From: Aromatoleum buckelii
GTDB lineage: Bacteria; Pseudomonadota; Gammaproteobacteria; Burkholderiales; Rhodocyclaceae
DNA: 64,000 nucleotides
NCBI RefSeq assembly: GCF_012910785.2
Contig: NZ_WTVH02000010.1
Location: 930,001 to 994,000, forward strand
Direction: 5' to 3'
The notes beneath the pieces are model-generated. The model saw nothing but the letters and a program-made list of their open reading frames with translations. It was not told where the DNA came from and did no database searches. This document shows positions 63,962-64,000 of this stretch, one piece after another. Each line of letters starts with the position of its first letter. Position 1 is the stretch's first letter. A program made the position numbers and the translations under genes.

Positions 63962-64000
63962 TCAGACGGTCATCGGGTTCGGCTTGTTCGGCTCGAGCTG
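63962..64000 (-). CDS. aceE: Pyruvate dehydrogenase E1 (3' end only)
   Basis: Only the last 12 codons and stop are inside the window: QLEPNKPNPMTV then TGA. Position directly upstream of aceF and the E1-like C-terminal sequence KPNPMTV support aceE. The rest lies beyond the window edge. Confidence 0.75.
   Translation of the reverse strand, partial: QLEPNKPNPMTV

Overview
The window looks like the chromosome of a denitrifying betaproteobacterium of the Rhodocyclales (Aromatoleum, Azoarcus or Thauera type). This is inferred from high GC, a complete nitric oxide reductase cluster with a Dnr-type regulator, a two-piece circularly permuted tmRNA gene whose tag is ANDERFAVAA, and overall gene content. 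No species assignment can be proved from the sequence alone.

Layout. 0.3-8.3 kb: initiator tRNA-Met, aroD, panE, an HNH nuclease, an alpha/beta hydrolase, a P-type ATPase divergent from a tandem universal stress protein. 8.3-9.6 kb: an accessory patch with an IS21-type remnant, a yeast-type cytosine deaminase and tRNA-Thr. 9.7-18.9 kb (all minus strand): an HD-GYP protein, then the NO reductase region in transcription order norC-norB // norE-norF-norQ-orf(DUF4870-like)-orf(polyferredoxin)-norD-dnr, with Dnr/FNR-like boxes before norC and before norE and a terminator after norB. 19.1-23.4 kb: four minus-strand genes (RPEK-repeat protein, DUF6502, DUF5666 with the same RPEK repeats, outer-membrane-like protein). 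23.6-35.3 kb: class I fumarase, acetyl-CoA synthetase, then a small membrane protein, a symporter-histidine kinase hybrid, a lone receiver, a membrane sensor fused to a DnaQ-type exonuclease, and a VC_2705-type sodium:solute symporter. This reads as one acetate uptake, activation and sensing locus. 35.2-40.7 kb: a GntR/aminotransferase regulator and a CheR-PAS-GGDEF-EAL protein. 41.1-46.6 kb: a terminal cytochrome c oxidase set (coxB, coxA with fused subunit III, small membrane protein, ctaG) with CopD-like and DUF2231 membrane proteins. 46.6-55.3 kb: an epimerase-SPW-VKOR fusion, a pyruvate oxidase-like enzyme, phhB, a macrodomain protein, an ICMT-like protein, an SRAP protein and a secreted glycosidase-like protein. 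55.4-57.2 kb: split ssrA and an intact IS5-family element with a 4-bp target duplication. 57.4-60.2 kb: a DUF2868 gene with a frameshift followed by a DUF3482 GTPase. 60.3-64 kb: the pyruvate dehydrogenase genes lpdA, aceF and the last 12 codons plus stop of aceE.

Together the genes describe respiratory flexibility (NO reduction and oxygen respiration) coupled to acetate/pyruvate metabolism (acs, fumarase, PDH complex, pyruvate oxidase-like enzyme). The least understood parts are the sensor-exonuclease fusion in the acetate locus, the pair of RPEK-repeat proteins, and the epimerase-SPW-VKOR fusion.
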